Source: Croceimicrobium sp963977415
GTDB lineage: Bacteria; Bacteroidota; Bacteroidia; Flavobacteriales; Schleiferiaceae
Direction: 5' to 3'
Length of the DNA: 64,000 nucleotides
Assembly: GCA_963977415.1 (NCBI GenBank)
Contig: CAXBOS010000009.1
Location: 62,001 to 126,000, forward strand
The number at the start of each line of letters is the position of its first letter. Positions within the stretch are counted from its first letter, which is position 1. The translations under genes were made by a program, and so were the position numbers. This document shows positions 16,876-25,045 of this stretch, piece after piece. Below the pieces are notes generated by a model. It ran no database searches. It was not told the DNA's origin and saw only the letters and a list, made by a program, of their open reading frames with translations.

Positions 16876-17754
16876 TTAAAAGTATAGTTGGTCAGTTTTT
16901 AGCCTTAAGTACTTCTTCAGCGCAAAGAAAGTACAAGTTAGCGAGATTAGTAGTCCTAAAATTAGAATACTAAGACCAAGAATTAATAGAAAATAGTTGT
17001 TTTGAAATTCTGCGAAGCCAGGAATGTAGGATGATAACCAAGTAATAAGGCTGAATAGTAGTAATAAAGCAATGCTAGATCCTAAAACTCCCTGCCCCAA
17101 ACTGCGTAAGAGAAAAGGTTTGCGAATAAAAGCAGTAGTGGCGCCCACCAGTTGCATGGTTTTAATGATAAACCGCTTAGAGTAGATGGCTAACCTTATG
17201 CTAGAATTGATAAGCGCGATAGAAATTAAAGTAAGTAGAAAAGCGCCACTAATAAGACCGATGCTAAGAATGCGAAGGTTATCATTCATTTTTGTGACTA
17301 GAATTTTGTCGTAAACAATTTCTTGTACGAAAGCTTTTTTAGAAAAATCGCTTTCTAATTCCGCAAGCTTTTCGCTGCTTAAGAATTCAGCTTTCAGCTT
17401 AAGCTCAATGCCATCGTGTAAGGGGTTGTAACCGAGAAAGTCCACAAAATCTTCATCTAAAATAGATTTCAGTTCTTCGGCTGCATCTTCTTTGGAGATA
17501 ATTTGCGCTGACTTGGCATAAGGAGCTAATTTAAGGGAAGTGAAAAATTGATTCACTTCAGCCGTTGAGGCGTCATCCTGCAAAAGAATGCTAATGGCAA
17601 AATTTTCTTTGATGGAGCGACTTATGGTTTGGGTATTAATCAACAGTACGCCAAAAACCCCTAAGACAAACAGAACTAAAGCAATACTAATCACTACCGA
17701 AAGGTAGGCAGATCGCAATCTTCTCTTCGTAAATCGGTCTTGTTTTGATGACAT
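16876..17754 (-). CDS. ftsX: Cell division protein FtsX (permease-like)
   Basis: 292 residues with FtsX topology: N-terminal helix (about 17-40), a periplasmic domain (SIKENFAISILLQDDAS ... VQEIVYDKI), then three C-terminal helices around SIGLISGAFLLTLISIALINSSIRLAIYSKR and GVLGSSIALLLLFSLIT. With the ATPase FtsE, encoded elsewhere, it controls peptidoglycan hydrolases at the septum. First gene of the operon with DUF3098, uppP, truB and a Crp-like regulator. Confidence 0.95.
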   Translation of the reverse strand: MSSKQDRFTKRRLRSAYLSVVISIALVLFVLGVFGVLLINTQTISRSIKENFAISILLQDDASTAEVNQFFTSLKLAPYAKSAQIISKEDAAEELKSILDEDFVDFLGYNPLHDGIELKLKAEFLSSEKLAELESDFSKKAFVQEIVYDKILVTKMNDNLRILSIGLISGAFLLTLISIALINSSIRLAIYSKRFIIKTMQLVGATTAFIRKPFLLRSLGQGVLGSSIALLLLFSLITWLSSYIPGFAEFQNNYFLLILGLSILILGLLISLTCTFFALKKYLRLKTDQLYF

Positions 17755-17780
17755 TAAATTGGTTTTATCGCTCTTCCGTG

Positions 17781-17788
17781 CGAAAGTA
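17781..17788 (-). promoter_or_regulatory. Possible -7 box TACTTTCG for the ftsX operon
   Basis: One mismatch to TAnnTTTG on the minus strand, 27 nt before ATG 17754. Weak evidence on its own. Confidence 0.35.
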
Positions 17789-17937
17789 GCTATTTTGCTA
17801 TTTATATTTTCCTAAAAAGCTGTTAAGTCGCTCATTGGTCTTATCTTTAAACCGATATTTGTCCTCGAAAGGCTGTTAGTAAAAATGGTAAATTGTGCGA
17901 AGCGACGTAGTTTCTTTGCTTAATTTCGTCAGGTTAT

Positions 17938-17972
17938 TTTGTTAGTAGCTAATTGCTAGTTAAATAGATTTG
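17938..17972 (+). promoter_or_regulatory. Promoter TTTG-N23-TAGATTTG directly before a TTG start
   Basis: A TTTG at 17938-17941 and a perfect -7 box TAGATTTG at 17965-17972. The expected transcription start falls around 17978, on the start codon TTG 17977, so the mRNA may be leaderless or start with a few bases only. Confidence 0.5.
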
Positions 17973-17976
17973 CAAA

Positions 17977-20295
17977 TTGAAGTATCTAGGTAGAAAAATC
18001 CTATTCTTTCTTATTATCTTAATTCCATTTTGGAGTTTTCTCGTTTGGTTTTTTTATCCCAAAATTGAGTTGCCAGGATTAATCTTAGATAAAACGGTTC
18101 TAGATCGCTCAGGCGTGGAACACCGTTCCTTTAACTGGATTACCACGAATAATAAGTATGTAAAGCCGGACGGTTCACAGTATGAGATTACTGAAGATTA
18201 CTATGGTTTTTTCCCCGTTAATCGTCCTGAATATGTGGTTAAAGATTTAACCGTTTTCAACCAAAAAGAGATTGATAGTTTGGCGCGAGATCTCGAGTAT
18301 CTCTATTATACAGATGCCTATGGTATCTATACCAATGAGTGGGTATACGGAAGGGATATCAACGAAAGATCTCGTTTGGTTTATGGTGGTCTTTCGCAGC
18401 AAAGCTATTTGCTTTTTGAAAAGATGTTCCGTAACCGCAAGCTCGTAATTACCGAGTTCAATAATATTGCATCACCAACATCACTGAACTTGCGCTACAA
18501 GATGCAGCGTGTTTTGGAATCTGATTTCACAGGCTGGACAGGTCGTTATTATCACTCTTTAGATACGCTGTTAAACCCAGATATTCCGGGCTGGATGAAG
18601 CGTCTACATCGTCGTTATTACAAAAAGCCTTTCGCTTATCCTGATATTCCGGGCTTGGTTCTCGTACATGAAACAGAAAGAATTTTGGTCTTGCAATCGG
18701 GTTTAGATCTTGATTACGAAATTCCCATTTTAAATACTGGCGATACTTTAGTAAAACGCTACGGGTTGCCAGAGTTTATTCGTTACCCTTATTGGTTTGA
18801 CATAAACTTTGCTAAGGATACTAATAACATTTACGCTACCTATAAGATTCATACCAATTCACGCGGCGACTCGATCTTAGGTTCACAGCTTTTACCCAAT
18901 GAGTTTCCAGCCATCTTAGCCGATCACAAGGAAAATCTGCGTTGGTATTTTTGCGGGGATTGGGCGGATAGCCCTACGCCTTTTGGTTTAAGTTATTTTA
19001 AAGGAGTACAATTTTTACGCAAGTTTTTCTATAATAACCGCGATGAGTTGGATCGTAAGAAGTTCTTTTGGGAATATTATGAGCCACTGATTTCAGGAAT
19101 TTTTGAGGATTACATTGCAATTAAAGATTCGATTTCTGGTCCACGTCCGATGCCGTCCAATTACCCAAATTATACGCCTTATTATCGTCGCAATAATATG
19201 CCTTTGCCAGATATCGATTTAATTGCCAGCGGAAGGGTATATGATCCAGAAGAAGTTTTAGGAACACAGTATAAAGAAAGAGCTTATCGCGATTCGGTGC
19301 TTCAAGCAGAAAGGGAAGAAGCGGCAAGAACCGGCTATTATATTGGAGAATACGGGGATACAGTTTACTTGAGTCAAGGCGAAATTACCGAATTAGAAGC
19401 GCAGGCACGTTTCGAACAAGAAACGCAAGAAAAGCGTGACTCAATCAACCAACGTCGTCTCGACTCTATTCGCGGAGATGGACAATTTGATCCGCGTTAT
19501 CGCATGGAAAATGCAGGGGTAATCCCAAGTTTGCGAAGAGGTGGTAGAATGCCCTTTAGAATTCCACTTACCAAAGAGGATTTAGCTAAACGCGAGGCTT
19601 TCAGAGACTCAATGAAAATGGTCAGAGCGGCCCGTCTACAGGCTCGGGAAGATTCGCTCGCAGCTCTGAAGAGAGATGTGGTTGAAGTGAGAACTGAAGT
19701 GCAAGAACCGGAGGTCGAGCCCATAGAATCAAATGAAGAAGTTGCCATTGATGAAAGATTTAGGCGTGGTGCTCGATTGATTGGGTCTTCCGAAGCAGCG
19801 GCACCTAATAATTTTGAAGAGGAAAATGAGACTGAAACGGAAGTCTCAGATAATTGGTCAGACCAAGATGCTGAGCAGTCAAGCGAGGTGCTAATAATTT
19901 CTAATCCTAATCGCTATAGAGTGGGCGGTAGATTGCCATCCTCATACAAGCAGGAGAAAGTAGTGGAAACGGAGGAGACTGATTTAGCCACTAAAGTTGA
20001 TGAGGTGACCGAAACAATTGATCTACCAAATACGACAACAGAGCCAGTATTACCTGAATTAGTAGCAGGTGAAAATCAGAAGGCATACCACATTATTGTG
20101 GCTAGTTTTACGGATAAGAAACAAGCGGAGAGCTTTTTAAAGCGCAAGAAATCAAAGGGTTTACAGCTTATTTACTTCCCAGAAAAGGGAACGTATCGGG
20201 TGTCTAAAGGTTCTTACCCAACTATGAAAGAGGCCGATAGAGCTTTGATAAATATCCTCGGTGTATTTCCCGATGCTTGGCTGTTAAAAGTATAA
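17977..20295 (+). CDS. Membrane-anchored extracytoplasmic protein with C-terminal SPOR domain
   Basis: 772 residues from TTG 17977; no ATG exists upstream in frame or before the first helix. One N-terminal membrane helix (about 8-27) is followed by a domain of about 400 residues with the blocks DAYGIYTNEW, VITEFNNIASPT, GWTGRYYHSLD and PGWMKRLHRRYY, which I do not recognise. Residues about 430-690 are charged, low-complexity and Arg/Glu-rich, with a repeated R-rich GGR pattern. The last 75 residues (AYHIIVASFTDKKQAESFL ... GTYRVSKGSYPTMKEADRAL) are a SPOR domain, which normally binds denuded septal glycan. It sits alone, convergent to the glycosyltransferase-HEAT-response regulator operon, and may be part of the same envelope polysaccharide function (inference). 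Confidence 0.82.
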   Translation: MKYLGRKILFFLIILIPFWSFLVWFFYPKIELPGLILDKTVLDRSGVEHRSFNWITTNNKYVKPDGSQYEITEDYYGFFPVNRPEYVVKDLTVFNQKEIDSLARDLEYLYYTDAYGIYTNEWVYGRDINERSRLVYGGLSQQSYLLFEKMFRNRKLVITEFNNIASPTSLNLRYKMQRVLESDFTGWTGRYYHSLDTLLNPDIPGWMKRLHRRYYKKPFAYPDIPGLVLVHETERILVLQSGLDLDYEIPILNTGDTLVKRYGLPEFIRYPYWFDINFAKDTNNIYATYKIHTNSRGDSILGSQLLPNEFPAILADHKENLRWYFCGDWADSPTPFGLSYFKGVQFLRKFFYNNRDELDRKKFFWEYYEPLISGIFEDYIAIKDSISGPRPMPSNYPNYTPYYRRNNMPLPDIDLIASGRVYDPEEVLGTQYKERAYRDSVLQAEREEAARTGYYIGEYGDTVYLSQGEITELEAQARFEQETQEKRDSINQRRLDSIRGDGQFDPRYRMENAGVIPSLRRGGRMPFRIPLTKEDLAKREAFRDSMKMVRAARLQAREDSLAALKRDVVEVRTEVQEPEVEPIESNEEVAIDERFRRGARLIGSSEAAAPNNFEEENETETEVSDNWSDQDAEQSSEVLIISNPNRYRVGGRLPSSYKQEKVVETEETDLATKVDEVTETIDLPNTTTEPVLPELVAGENQKAYHIIVASFTDKKQAESFLKRKKSKGLQLIYFPEKGTYRVSKGSYPTMKEADRALINILGVFPDAWLLKV

Positions 20296-20321
20296 GGAGT
20301 TCTTTCCTGAAATTAATAAAG

Positions 20322-20361
20322 GGCCACCTGAAAGATTATTGTCTTTTTGGTGGCTTTTTTT
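20322..20361 (+). terminator. Rho-independent terminator after the SPOR-domain gene
   Basis: Stem GCCACC / GGTGGC (20323-20328 and 20349-20354) followed by seven T. Confidence 0.85.
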
Positions 20362-20542
20362 GTGGGCTTCAGTTTAGGAGAATGTGAGGAGAATTAGCCT
20401 ACTATTTAGATATATGCCAGAGGCCTAGAAAACCAACTAGAAATGGGTTTATCTGAAGAATAGGGTTCAAGCTAAGATTAAGCCTTAGGCTACTTGTTAT
20501 TGGTTGAATTCAATTTAAAAGTATCGGAAGTTTATCTAAGCA

Positions 20543-20582
20543 ATAAAAAACCCTTAAGAGTTAGTTAACTAAAACTTAAGGG
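20543..20582 (-). terminator. Rho-independent terminator of the glycosyltransferase operon
   Basis: Eight-bp stem CCCTTAAG / CTTAAGGG with a nested palindrome TTAGTTAACTAA in the loop. On the minus strand it is followed by TTTTTTATT. The 180 bases between this and the opposing terminator at 20361 show no gene. Confidence 0.83.
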
Positions 20583-20611
20583 CCTTTTGAAATGCTGTAT
20601 GTAAGATCTAA

Positions 20612-22141
20612 CTAGGCTCCCGCAGGACTAGATCGAACTGGGTTTTTTGGACTAGGGCTCGGTTTCGATGCAGTAATCTTGCGGCCTTTATTACCGCTAC
20701 TAGGCTTTTTAAAGCCAACACGTTTCATGCTACCCCATGCTTTCTTGCCTTCAAAGAAATAATCCCAGTTTCCAGTTACGGAACAATAAACCAAGAAGGG
20801 GTGGAAAATAAGGGGTTCTAAAAGTCCGGCTAGTACTAAACGCAAAAGCTGACGGCGTTTCTTGTACTGGAAAAAAGTAATCTCTTCTATATAAAGGGTT
20901 GCAATGGTAAAGGAAACCGTATAACCGTAAATTAAGGCGATAAAGAGATAAAGGAAGCTAATGTTTATAACGCCTAAAAGGCTGAATAAAACCAAAAGTA
21001 AAATACCAAAGGCCTCAATAAGTGGCGCTAACCATTCGAATAATAACCAGTAAGGGTAGCTAATCATTCCTATTTTCCCGTAGTAAGGGTTTAGGAAAAG
21101 ACGTTTATGGGCAAGTAAAGTTTCAAGTGCTCCGCGTGTCCAACGGTTTCTTTGGCGGCGCAAAACCGCCCAAGATTCAGGAACTTCGGTCCAGCACAAG
21201 GGGTCAGGTACAAAACCTACAACATAATCTATATCCTTTTCGCGGGCATAACGGCGCATCCTTACGGTAAGCTCCATGTCTTCCCCAATAGTATCGTCAT
21301 CGTATCCGCCACAAGCAATAACCAGCTCTTTTTGGAATACTCCCAATGCGCCACTAATTAGTAGTAGGCCATCTAAAGATCCCCAGGCTACCCGACCTAA
21401 TAGAAAAGACCGCAGATACTCTAGGGTTTGAAATTGCGATAGAAGTTTGTTGGGTACATTGATTTCGGTAATACGACCTTTTTCAATTTTACAGTTATTG
21501 GCAATCCTTACCACACCACCGGTGGCAATCATGTTTTTCTCTGTTTCCTCAAGAAAAGGCTTCATTAGTTTTAGAAGACAGTCTTCTTCTAAAATACAGT
21601 CAACGTCAATGTTTAGGGTATACTCGCCGGTAGATACGTTAATAGCTGCATTTAGAGCGTCGGATTTACCGCCGTTCTCCTTATCAACCACCACCAGATT
21701 ATTGTAGGTTGGGTTTTTCGATTTGTAAACAGCCTTAACATTTTTTGTAGCTAAAGCATAATTCACCGCAAAGTCTACCGGTTCTAATTGATACTCTTCT
21801 ATCAATTTAATAAGGCTTCGATCACGACTACCATCATTAACAACAATCACCTCAAAATTGGGGTAGCGAATTGATAGGAGAGAGCGAACGTTTTCGATAA
21901 TACTTGCTTCCTCATTGTAGGCTGGCGCCAAGATGGAAACAGTAGGTGCTTCTGGGCTTTGTAAAATATTTAGGTAATCGGTGTAGGAGTTACGACGTAG
22001 GTATTTACGAGCTTGCACCACAGACAAAATACCAAGGACGAGATAGGAAACCATTACAAAAACGGTGTAACCGTAAGTAACGAAAAAGAAGATATAGATT
22101 AATACGTCTATTAATGAATTCTGATTATCAAATTCTATCAT
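20612..22141 (-). CDS. Membrane family 2 glycosyltransferase (PNAG/cellulose synthase-like)
   Basis: 509 residues. An N-terminal helix pair (about 12-42) is followed by the GT2 catalytic domain: VSILAPAYNEEASI (71-80 region), VVNDGSRDRS, NGGKSDALNAAI, DVD (179-181), GED (286-288) and QRNRW (330-334). Four or so helices follow (about 365-460), then a basic Ser/Pro-rich tail. These are the hallmarks of processive synthases such as poly-N-acetylglucosamine synthase and cellulose synthase, which polymerise and export the chain. The gene overlaps the HEAT gene by 14 nt and forms an operon with it and a response regulator. The product polymer is unknown. Confidence 0.92.
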   Translation of the reverse strand: MIEFDNQNSLIDVLIYIFFFVTYGYTVFVMVSYLVLGILSVVQARKYLRRNSYTDYLNILQSPEAPTVSILAPAYNEEASIIENVRSLLSIRYPNFEVIVVNDGSRDRSLIKLIEEYQLEPVDFAVNYALATKNVKAVYKSKNPTYNNLVVVDKENGGKSDALNAAINVSTGEYTLNIDVDCILEEDCLLKLMKPFLEETEKNMIATGGVVRIANNCKIEKGRITEINVPNKLLSQFQTLEYLRSFLLGRVAWGSLDGLLLISGALGVFQKELVIACGGYDDDTIGEDMELTVRMRRYAREKDIDYVVGFVPDPLCWTEVPESWAVLRRQRNRWTRGALETLLAHKRLFLNPYYGKIGMISYPYWLLFEWLAPLIEAFGILLLVLFSLLGVINISFLYLFIALIYGYTVSFTIATLYIEEITFFQYKKRRQLLRLVLAGLLEPLIFHPFLVYCSVTGNWDYFFEGKKAWGSMKRVGFKKPSSGNKGRKITASKPSPSPKNPVRSSPAGA

Positions 22142-23249
22142 CTAAAATATGCTTCACAATGCTTTCTCCTTTTTCGGAAAGCTCTTGTTCTTTGTAACTT
22201 ATTAATACGTCTCTGCGTCCCATTCGCTTTAAAGACTGTGCGGCTTCAAAAACTAAGTCGTACTCTTTTTCGCGGGCAATGGTTTCTCTCAGGAAGCCAA
22301 CTTCTTTGGAGCCTCCTAAGTCGCCCATAGCGCGTAAGATTTGTTTTTTAATTCTAATTTTCTTGGTCAGTTCGTACACTTCGTAAAGATTCTCTAGGCA
22401 TTCAGCATAAGCCAATTCACGTGCTGTTTCAATGGCTTTCTCTTGTACCTTTTCATCTTTATGATAAAGTAGTTTCCGAAGTTCTCCTTTTTCGTGATAC
22501 TGATTGAGGTGACGCATAATCATTAAACCAAAAACAACCACTGAGTTATTTTCAGATCTTAACCATTTCCCTACACGATCAATTAGCTCATATTCAAACT
22601 TTAAACTTTGATCTAGTAATCTGATCTGCTGCCATTCACTCATCGGAGTATCTAAGTCATCAAGAAAGCCCATGGCTTTTTTTCCGCCGAGTTTTACGGC
22701 AGCATACTGAGCTTCGTAGCGTACATTTTGATTTTCGTAATCAGTGTATTGTAAAATGTCGAATAATGATTCGCCCATGCGCATGGTGCTCAGATCATTA
22801 ATGGCCTTAGCCTTGATGTGCCATTCTCCCGTACGTAGGTTGTCTAAAGCTATTTGTTTAAGACCAATCTCACGGTAAAGCATCTCCAAACGGTTGAAGG
22901 CTTCGCCACCCAGATTTCGATGATAATATAGAATGAGCTCGTTAAGAATCGCCATATTCGACTTGCGGTAGAGGGCAGAATCTACAATACGATTGATTTT
23001 TTTGATAGCATCTTTAAATTCTCCACCGTCATATTCACTAAAAACAATTTCTTGAATAATAGGCTCCACACTTCGGCTGATACGTCTTTCACGATTTTCA
23101 ACACTATTTTTTCTAGATCTTTCACGCAAAACAATAATAACCATCACAGCCGCCAGTATCAAAAGGCTGATTACCAGAAAGAGTACGATTTTGTATCGCG
23201 GCTCAAGGGCTACTAGGAAGTAATAAGTTTCAGTGAAAAATCTGCGCAC
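22128..23249 (-). CDS. HEAT-repeat protein with N-terminal membrane helix
   Basis: 373 residues. One membrane helix (about 18-41, KIVLFLVISLLILAAVMVI) follows a short N-terminus; then a basic linker and alpha-helical repeats of HEAT type, for example NVRYEAQYAAVKLGGKKAMGFL, HKDEKVQEKAIETARELAYAECL and RIKKQILRAMGDLGGSKEVGFL. HEAT repeats act as scaffolds for protein binding; here it may couple the response regulator (gene 6 nt upstream) to the glycosyltransferase (gene overlapping downstream). No catalytic motif is seen. Confidence 0.85.
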   Translation of the reverse strand: MRRFFTETYYFLVALEPRYKIVLFLVISLLILAAVMVIIVLRERSRKNSVENRERRISRSVEPIIQEIVFSEYDGGEFKDAIKKINRIVDSALYRKSNMAILNELILYYHRNLGGEAFNRLEMLYREIGLKQIALDNLRTGEWHIKAKAINDLSTMRMGESLFDILQYTDYENQNVRYEAQYAAVKLGGKKAMGFLDDLDTPMSEWQQIRLLDQSLKFEYELIDRVGKWLRSENNSVVVFGLMIMRHLNQYHEKGELRKLLYHKDEKVQEKAIETARELAYAECLENLYEVYELTKKIRIKKQILRAMGDLGGSKEVGFLRETIAREKEYDLVFEAAQSLKRMGRRDVLISYKEQELSEKGESIVKHILDDRI

Positions 23250-23255
23250 GATGAT

Positions 23256-23633
23256 TTATTTTTTAGCGTTTTTCAACAGCTTTTTAATTCTAACGGATAA
23301 CTCATTTGGACTAAAGGGCTTGGTCATAAAGTCATCTGCGCCAAGGTCAAAAGCTTTTAAAACAGCCGTTTCAGAGTTTAGTGATGTTAACATTAAAACG
23401 GGGGCATCAGTTCCTCTCTCCTTTAATATCTTAACAAGCTCGAAGCCGCTAATAAAAGGCATCATAATGTCACTAATAATTATTTGATACTCCTCGCTTT
23501 CAATCTTCTGAATAGCTTTCTCGCCATCTTCAGCCGTATCAACATCGTAACCATCTTTGGTTAGTTTAAAGGCTAATGCGTCACGAATTAACGGTTCGTC
23601 ATCAACAATTAATATTTTTGCTATATCACTCAT
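23256..23633 (-). CDS. Single-domain response regulator (CheY-like)
   Basis: 125 residues forming a receiver domain only: acidic pair Asp11/Asp12, phospho-acceptor Asp55 (IIISDIMMP), Thr83 and Lys105 (MTKPF). No output domain is attached, so the phosphorylated form must act through a protein partner, plausibly the HEAT protein or glycosyltransferase encoded downstream. No histidine kinase is nearby. Confidence 0.93.
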   Translation of the reverse strand: MSDIAKILIVDDEPLIRDALAFKLTKDGYDVDTAEDGEKAIQKIESEEYQIIISDIMMPFISGFELVKILKERGTDAPVLMLTSLNSETAVLKAFDLGADDFMTKPFSPNELSVRIKKLLKNAKK

Positions 23634-23661
23634 GGTCTCGTAAAATTCTTTTTGAACACAA

Positions 23662-23669
23662 CAAATGTA
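23662..23669 (-). promoter_or_regulatory. Bacteroidota -7 promoter box TACATTTG
   Basis: Perfect TAnnTTTG on the minus strand, 28 nt before the response regulator ATG (23633). It should drive the regulator-HEAT-glycosyltransferase operon. Confidence 0.6.
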
Positions 23670-23741
23670 TTTTTTAATATAAGTAGAATTCCCAAATTTA
23701 GATTAAAGGTTTAAAATTTAAGACGTGCAGCACATACAATT

Positions 23742-24485
23742 ATGAACAAAAGGTTAAATAGCATCGGTGAATTGATTAGCAGGTCTACTCTAAACCATGA
23801 AAGTTCGATAGTTGTATTCACCGGAGCGGGTATGAGTGCGGAAAGTGGCATCAGTACTTTTCGTGATCAAAATGGTCTTTGGGAGAATCATAAAGTGGAA
23901 GATGTAGCAAGTATTGAAGCTTGGGACCGTAATCGGGCTTTGGTGTTGGACTTTTACAACCAACGTCGTCGTCAATTATTGCAGGTGAAACCCAATAAAG
24001 GACACGAGGCCTTGGCAAATATGGAAAAGGGTTTCCCTAATTTGCAAGAAATAACTCAAAATGTGGATGATCTGCACGAAAGAGCGGGGCAAACCAATGT
24101 CTTGCACTTGCATGGTCAATTGCGAACTTCTCGCAGCACTGGGCCAGGTCAGGAAGTTTACGATATTGATGGATCAGAACTGTCTTTAGGAGATACTTGT
24201 CCCAACGGTTTCCAATTACGACCTAATATAGTTTGGTTCGGAGAGATGGTTCCGGCCTTCGAAGAAGCGCTTTCCATCGTCTCGCAATGTGATTTGTTGA
24301 TAGTTGTGGGTACTTCCTTAGCAGTATATCCAGCTGCTAGTTTGTTAAATTATGTTAGCGCACAAACCGATATTCTTTTAATTGATCCTAATGAACCCAG
24401 TTTCAGAGGCTCTAAGCATATTTATCATTTTCCCGCTAAAGCGTCGCATGGCCTTGTGGAACTCGCAAGATTATTAATGTCTTAG
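23742..24485 (+). CDS. Sirtuin-type NAD-dependent protein deacylase lacking zinc cysteines
   Basis: 247 residues of the SIR2 fold: FTGAGMSAESGISTFRD (NAD site), QNVDDLHERAG, catalytic His124 (LHLHGQL) and PNIVWFGE. Tyr72 and Arg75 (FYNQRR) correspond to the YxxR pair of class III sirtuins that prefer succinyl or malonyl lysine. The region that normally carries four zinc-binding cysteines (126-160) has only one Cys (Cys153 in GDTCPNGFQL), so the zinc ribbon is absent or replaced. A similar loss is recalled from other Bacteroidota sirtuins. It is monocistronic, between the divergent response regulator operon and rimP. Confidence 0.92.
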   Translation: MNKRLNSIGELISRSTLNHESSIVVFTGAGMSAESGISTFRDQNGLWENHKVEDVASIEAWDRNRALVLDFYNQRRRQLLQVKPNKGHEALANMEKGFPNLQEITQNVDDLHERAGQTNVLHLHGQLRTSRSTGPGQEVYDIDGSELSLGDTCPNGFQLRPNIVWFGEMVPAFEEALSIVSQCDLLIVVGTSLAVYPAASLLNYVSAQTDILLIDPNEPSFRGSKHIYHFPAKASHGLVELARLLMS

Positions 24486-24512
24486 CGCCTTAAAAATTCC
24501 ATTTATAAATTA

Positions 24513-24520
24513 TATCTTTG
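24513..24520 (+). promoter_or_regulatory. Bacteroidota -7 promoter box TATCTTTG for rimP-nusA-infB
   Basis: Perfect TAnnTTTG, 48 nt before ATG 24568. Transcription should begin near 24527, directly before the leader hairpin. Confidence 0.6.
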
Positions 24521-24529
24521 CCGCAAATT

Positions 24530-24553
24530 GAGGGGGCTATTGTCCCCTCTTTT
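24530..24553 (+). promoter_or_regulatory. Leader hairpin with T run before rimP (possible attenuator)
   Basis: Stem GAGGGG (24530-24535) and CCCCTC (24544-24549) with an 8-nt loop, followed by TTTT. It lies between the promoter box and the rimP ATG, so it is transcribed at the very 5' end of the operon mRNA. It could be an attenuator acted on by NusA or a 5' stabiliser; it is too far from the sirtuin stop to be only its terminator, but it could serve as that too. Confidence 0.5.
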
Positions 24554-24567
24554 ATTAGGCGATAACT

Positions 24568-25032
24568 ATGGATAAGGCGAAAGTTAGAGAATTGTTGGAT
24601 CGGGCTCTTGAGCAAGAGTCGGCATTTTTAATTGATTTTTCGATTAGTTCATCTAATGTTATAAACGTTAGCGTTGATACTTTGGAAGGTATAACCCTAA
24701 AAGGTATAACCGCAGTTAGTCGCATGATAGAGCATAATTTGGACCGTGAAGTTGAAGATTTCGAATTAAGTGTAAGTTCCCCAGGAGTTGGTAGCCCTTT
24801 ATTGGTTAAAGAACAGTATATCCAAAATATTGGTCGCGACTTAAAGGTTAAAACAACTAATGATGAGGAATTTGTGGGTGAATTGCTTTCTTTTGAGGAG
24901 GAGATTTTAACTTTGCAGTGGGAAGAACGTGTGCCCAAAGAAGTTGGGAAAGGAAAAGTAACAGTAAAAAATGAGGCTCACATAGCTTTAGCGGACGTGA
25001 AAGAAGCTAAGGTTCAGGTGAGATTCAATTAA
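24568..25032 (+). CDS. rimP: Ribosome maturation factor RimP
   Basis: 154 residues, typical length. RimP helps assemble the 30S subunit. Blocks: TLEGITLKGITAVSRMIEHNLD (N-terminal alpha/beta domain) and FELSVSSPGVGSPLLVKEQY (the family-specific SSPG loop), then a C-terminal SH3-like barrel. First gene of the rimP-nusA-infB operon, the classic arrangement; nusA starts 13 nt downstream. Confidence 0.96.
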   Translation: MDKAKVRELLDRALEQESAFLIDFSISSSNVINVSVDTLEGITLKGITAVSRMIEHNLDREVEDFELSVSSPGVGSPLLVKEQYIQNIGRDLKVKTTNDEEFVGELLSFEEEILTLQWEERVPKEVGKGKVTVKNEAHIALADVKEAKVQVRFN

Positions 25033-25045
25033 GGAATAGGCAGCT

